The notes below the pieces were generated by a model that saw nothing but the letters and a program-made list of their open reading frames with translations, searched no databases and was not told the origin of the DNA. This document shows, in pieces, positions 13,433 to 14,433 of a stretch of 14,433 bases of DNA. The number at the start of each line of letters is the position of its first letter. Within the stretch, counting starts at the first letter, position 1. The position numbers and the translations under genes are program-made. The DNA comes from Treponema sp. GTDB lineage: Bacteria > Spirochaetota > Spirochaetia > Treponematales > Breznakiellaceae. The stretch spans positions 1-14,433 of the forward strand of contig JAISSG010000098.1 in NCBI GenBank assembly GCA_031273185.1, written 5' to 3'.

Positions 13433-14026
13433 TCATGGGCCGGCAATCCTTGCCCACAGGTCTTCAAAGGAAACCTCCAGCCCCGGCAAGATAGCAACGG
13501 GAACACGGGCGTTGCCCTCGTAAGCCGTGCTGAGGTAATGCCCGTTCTCGTAGATATGGACCTCCACCCCTTCTTCCTCCGGGTGAATCACCCAGTACTC
13601 CCGCACCCCCGCTTTAAGGTAATGCTGGAATTTGATAAACAATTCACGGCGGGAATTTGAAGGCGACGCGATTTCAACCACCAAATCAGGGGGGCCGTTG
13701 ACCGAGCCCTTGCCGAGCTTGCCTTTATCGCACACCACCAGCAAATCGGGCTGCACCACCGTGTCGTCCGAATTGTCCTCCTCGGGAAACAGGCGCACGT
13801 CCAGCGGGGCTGCAAACACCTTGCAAGGCTTGCCTTGAAGCCAGTTGTCGAATTTTGACGACAATCCCATCAGAAATGCCTGGTGCGCCACCGAGGGGGA
13901 GGCCATCTGGAAAACTTCCCCGTTAAAAAGCTGGTACCGCTGGGGGCCTTCCCACTCCAGGTAGTCGGCGTAGGTATAGCGGCGGCTCTCGTCAAAATCT
14001 TCTTCTATTCTCATGGCATCAGACAA
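13433..14026 (-). CDS. Uma2/DUF820-family putative PD-(D/E)XK nuclease
   Basis: 197 aa, normal for the family. Uma2 hallmarks: TYADYLEWEGPQRYQLFNGE (the 'Y..l.e....yEl.dGe' start), MASPSVAHQ, VFAAPLDVRLFPE, VQPDLLVVCDK (metal-binding Asp), GPPDLVVEIASPSNSRRELF (E-x-S/ASPS) and YLKAGVREYWVIHPEEEGVE. The fold is PD-(D/E)XK; the cellular role of the family is unsettled. The TTG start at 14026 is supported by GGAG 7 nt upstream. It has its own promoter (TTGCGG-17-TATACT) directly beside the G-rich 7-bp array, and it converges on the XRE gene 28 nt away. Uma2 genes are scattered and multi-copy in many genomes, so acquisition by transfer is plausible. Confidence 0.9.
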   Translation of the reverse strand: MSDAMRIEEDFDESRRYTYADYLEWEGPQRYQLFNGEVFQMASPSVAHQAFLMGLSSKFDNWLQGKPCKVFAAPLDVRLFPEEDNSDDTVVQPDLLVVCDKGKLGKGSVNGPPDLVVEIASPSNSRRELFIKFQHYLKAGVREYWVIHPEEEGVEVHIYENGHYLSTAYEGNARVPVAILPGLEVSFEDLWARIAGP

Positions 14027-14045
14027 CGGCTTTCTCCTGCCAACC

Positions 14046-14074
14046 AGTATAGAGCATCACCGGGCAATCCGCAA
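14046..14074 (-). promoter_or_regulatory. Promoter of the Uma2 gene
   Basis: Reading leftwards, TTGCGG (14074-14069), 17 nt, TATACT (14051-14046). The G-rich repeat array begins 8 bp upstream of the -35. Confidence 0.6.
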
Positions 14075-14081
14075 GAAACGG

Positions 14082-14242
14082 GGGGATAGGGACTGGGGAC
14101 TGGGGGCTGGGGACTGGGGACTGGGGGCTCGGGGCTGGGGGCTGGGGAGTGGGGACTGGGGGCTGGGGACTAGGGACTAGGGACTGGGGGCTGGGGACTA
14201 GGGACTGGGGGCTGGGGACTAGGGACCGGGGACTGGGGACAG
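14082..14242. repeat. G-rich 7-bp tandem array (23 units)
   Basis: Twenty-three consecutive 7-nt units, mostly GGGACTG, GGGGCTG or GGGACTA, keep an exact period of 7 over 161 bp. Every unit carries a run of three to five G, so G-quadruplex formation is possible across the whole array. It lies upstream of the Uma2 promoter. Confidence 0.93.
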
Positions 14243-14252
14243 GATGTTCTTC

Positions 14253-14322
14253 CTCATTCCCCACTCCTCATTCCCCATTCCCCATTCCCCATTCCCCATT
14301 CCCTGTTCCCCAGTCCCCATCA
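14253..14322. repeat. C-rich 7-bp tandem array (10 units), opposed to the G-rich array
   Basis: Ten 7-nt units, mainly CCCATTC with CTCATTC, CCCACTC, CCTGTTC and CCCAGTC variants. It is the same family as the array inside ddl and points opposite to the G-rich array 10 bp away. Its last units (CCTGTTCCCCAGTCCCC) are nearly the reverse complement of the last units of the G-rich array (GGGGACTGGGGACAGG). Confidence 0.9.
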
Positions 14323-14372
14323 CGGAAATCAATTTTGACGATTTAAGGAAGAAAAGATGGTAGAATGGAGGG

Positions 14373-14433
14373 ATGGGAGAGGGAATAAGCATAATAGAGT
14401 ATTTTAGCGAAGTAGAGACCTGCGAAGAGCACA
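14373..14433 (+). CDS. N-terminus of a possible ISAs1-like transposase (runs off the window)
   Basis: Twenty codons, MGEGISIIEYFSEVETCEEH, are open to the window end. 'IEYFSEVE' resembles the N-terminal helix of the DDE_Tnp_1-associated domain of ISAs1-type transposases. The ATG directly abuts GGAGGG, which is poor spacing, and a stop lies four codons upstream. With so little sequence the family call rests on one short motif. No terminal inverted repeat was identified. Confidence 0.4.
   Translation, partial: MGEGISIIEYFSEVETCEEH

Noticed and set aside
13404..13440. Near-palindrome CATGGCCTATACGGTCATG between convergent XRE and Uma2 genes as a terminator
   Set aside because: The stem has a mismatch and no T tract follows on either strand.
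14019..14264. 81-aa minus-strand ORF made of Pro/Ser/Gln repeats overlapping the Uma2 start
   Set aside because: It is the translation of the 7-bp array, with no ribosome-binding site; the promoter for Uma2 lies inside it.
14082..14322. CRISPR-like array
   Set aside because: Units are 7 bp with no spacers; it is a simple tandem repeat.

Overview
The window looks like a chromosomal segment of a fairly GC-rich spirochaete, most likely a Treponema-type organism. This is inference from the style of the genes: many short lipoproteins with loose lipoboxes, large TPR proteins, a TolB-like propeller lipoprotein, a TetR-TolC-adaptor efflux operon and simple-sequence repeats spread among housekeeping genes. 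No rRNA, tRNA or CRISPR array was found.

Region 1 (1-2965, minus strand) is an efflux operon read leftwards: a regulator with two complete TetR-like halves in one chain, a TolC-family outer-membrane factor, and the start of a lipoprotein RND/HlyD-type periplasmic adaptor that runs off the window. The genes overlap by 1 and 4 bases. A good promoter (TTGCTT-17-TATACT) is followed at once by a 20-bp near-perfect palindrome, so the regulator probably represses its own operon.

Region 2 (about 2970-5820) is accessory in character. A plus-strand promoter leads into a long leader with a 16-C homopolymer, a well-initiated small ORF whose stop depends on the C count, and two copies of the same ribosome-binding region, before a 338-aa unknown lipoprotein. 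That gene contains a 210-bp imperfect palindrome (76-bp arms, 58-nt loop), and the loop reads open in both orientations. A bidirectional terminator separates it from a DnaC-like ATPase remnant without Walker A, which sits behind an unrecognised 282-aa gene with its own strong promoter.

Region 3 (5900-11110) is mostly housekeeping: ddl (D-Ala-D-Ala ligase), whose coding sequence carries an in-frame array of 7-bp repeats; a type I asparaginase (convergent); and a two-gene envelope operon of TPR proteins joined by an ATGA overlap.

Region 4 (11217-14433) holds two minus-strand lipoprotein genes (one TolB-like propeller, one small with a hydrophobic core), a divergent XRE-type regulator with a 19-bp palindromic operator in the shared promoter region, a Uma2-family nuclease-like gene, and opposed arrays of 7-bp G-rich and C-rich repeats. 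At the edge is the first 20 codons of what may be an ISAs1-like transposase.

The most unusual signals are the inverted-repeat lipoprotein, its C-tract leader, the 7-bp repeat family (four arrays, one inside an essential gene) and the single-chain double TetR.
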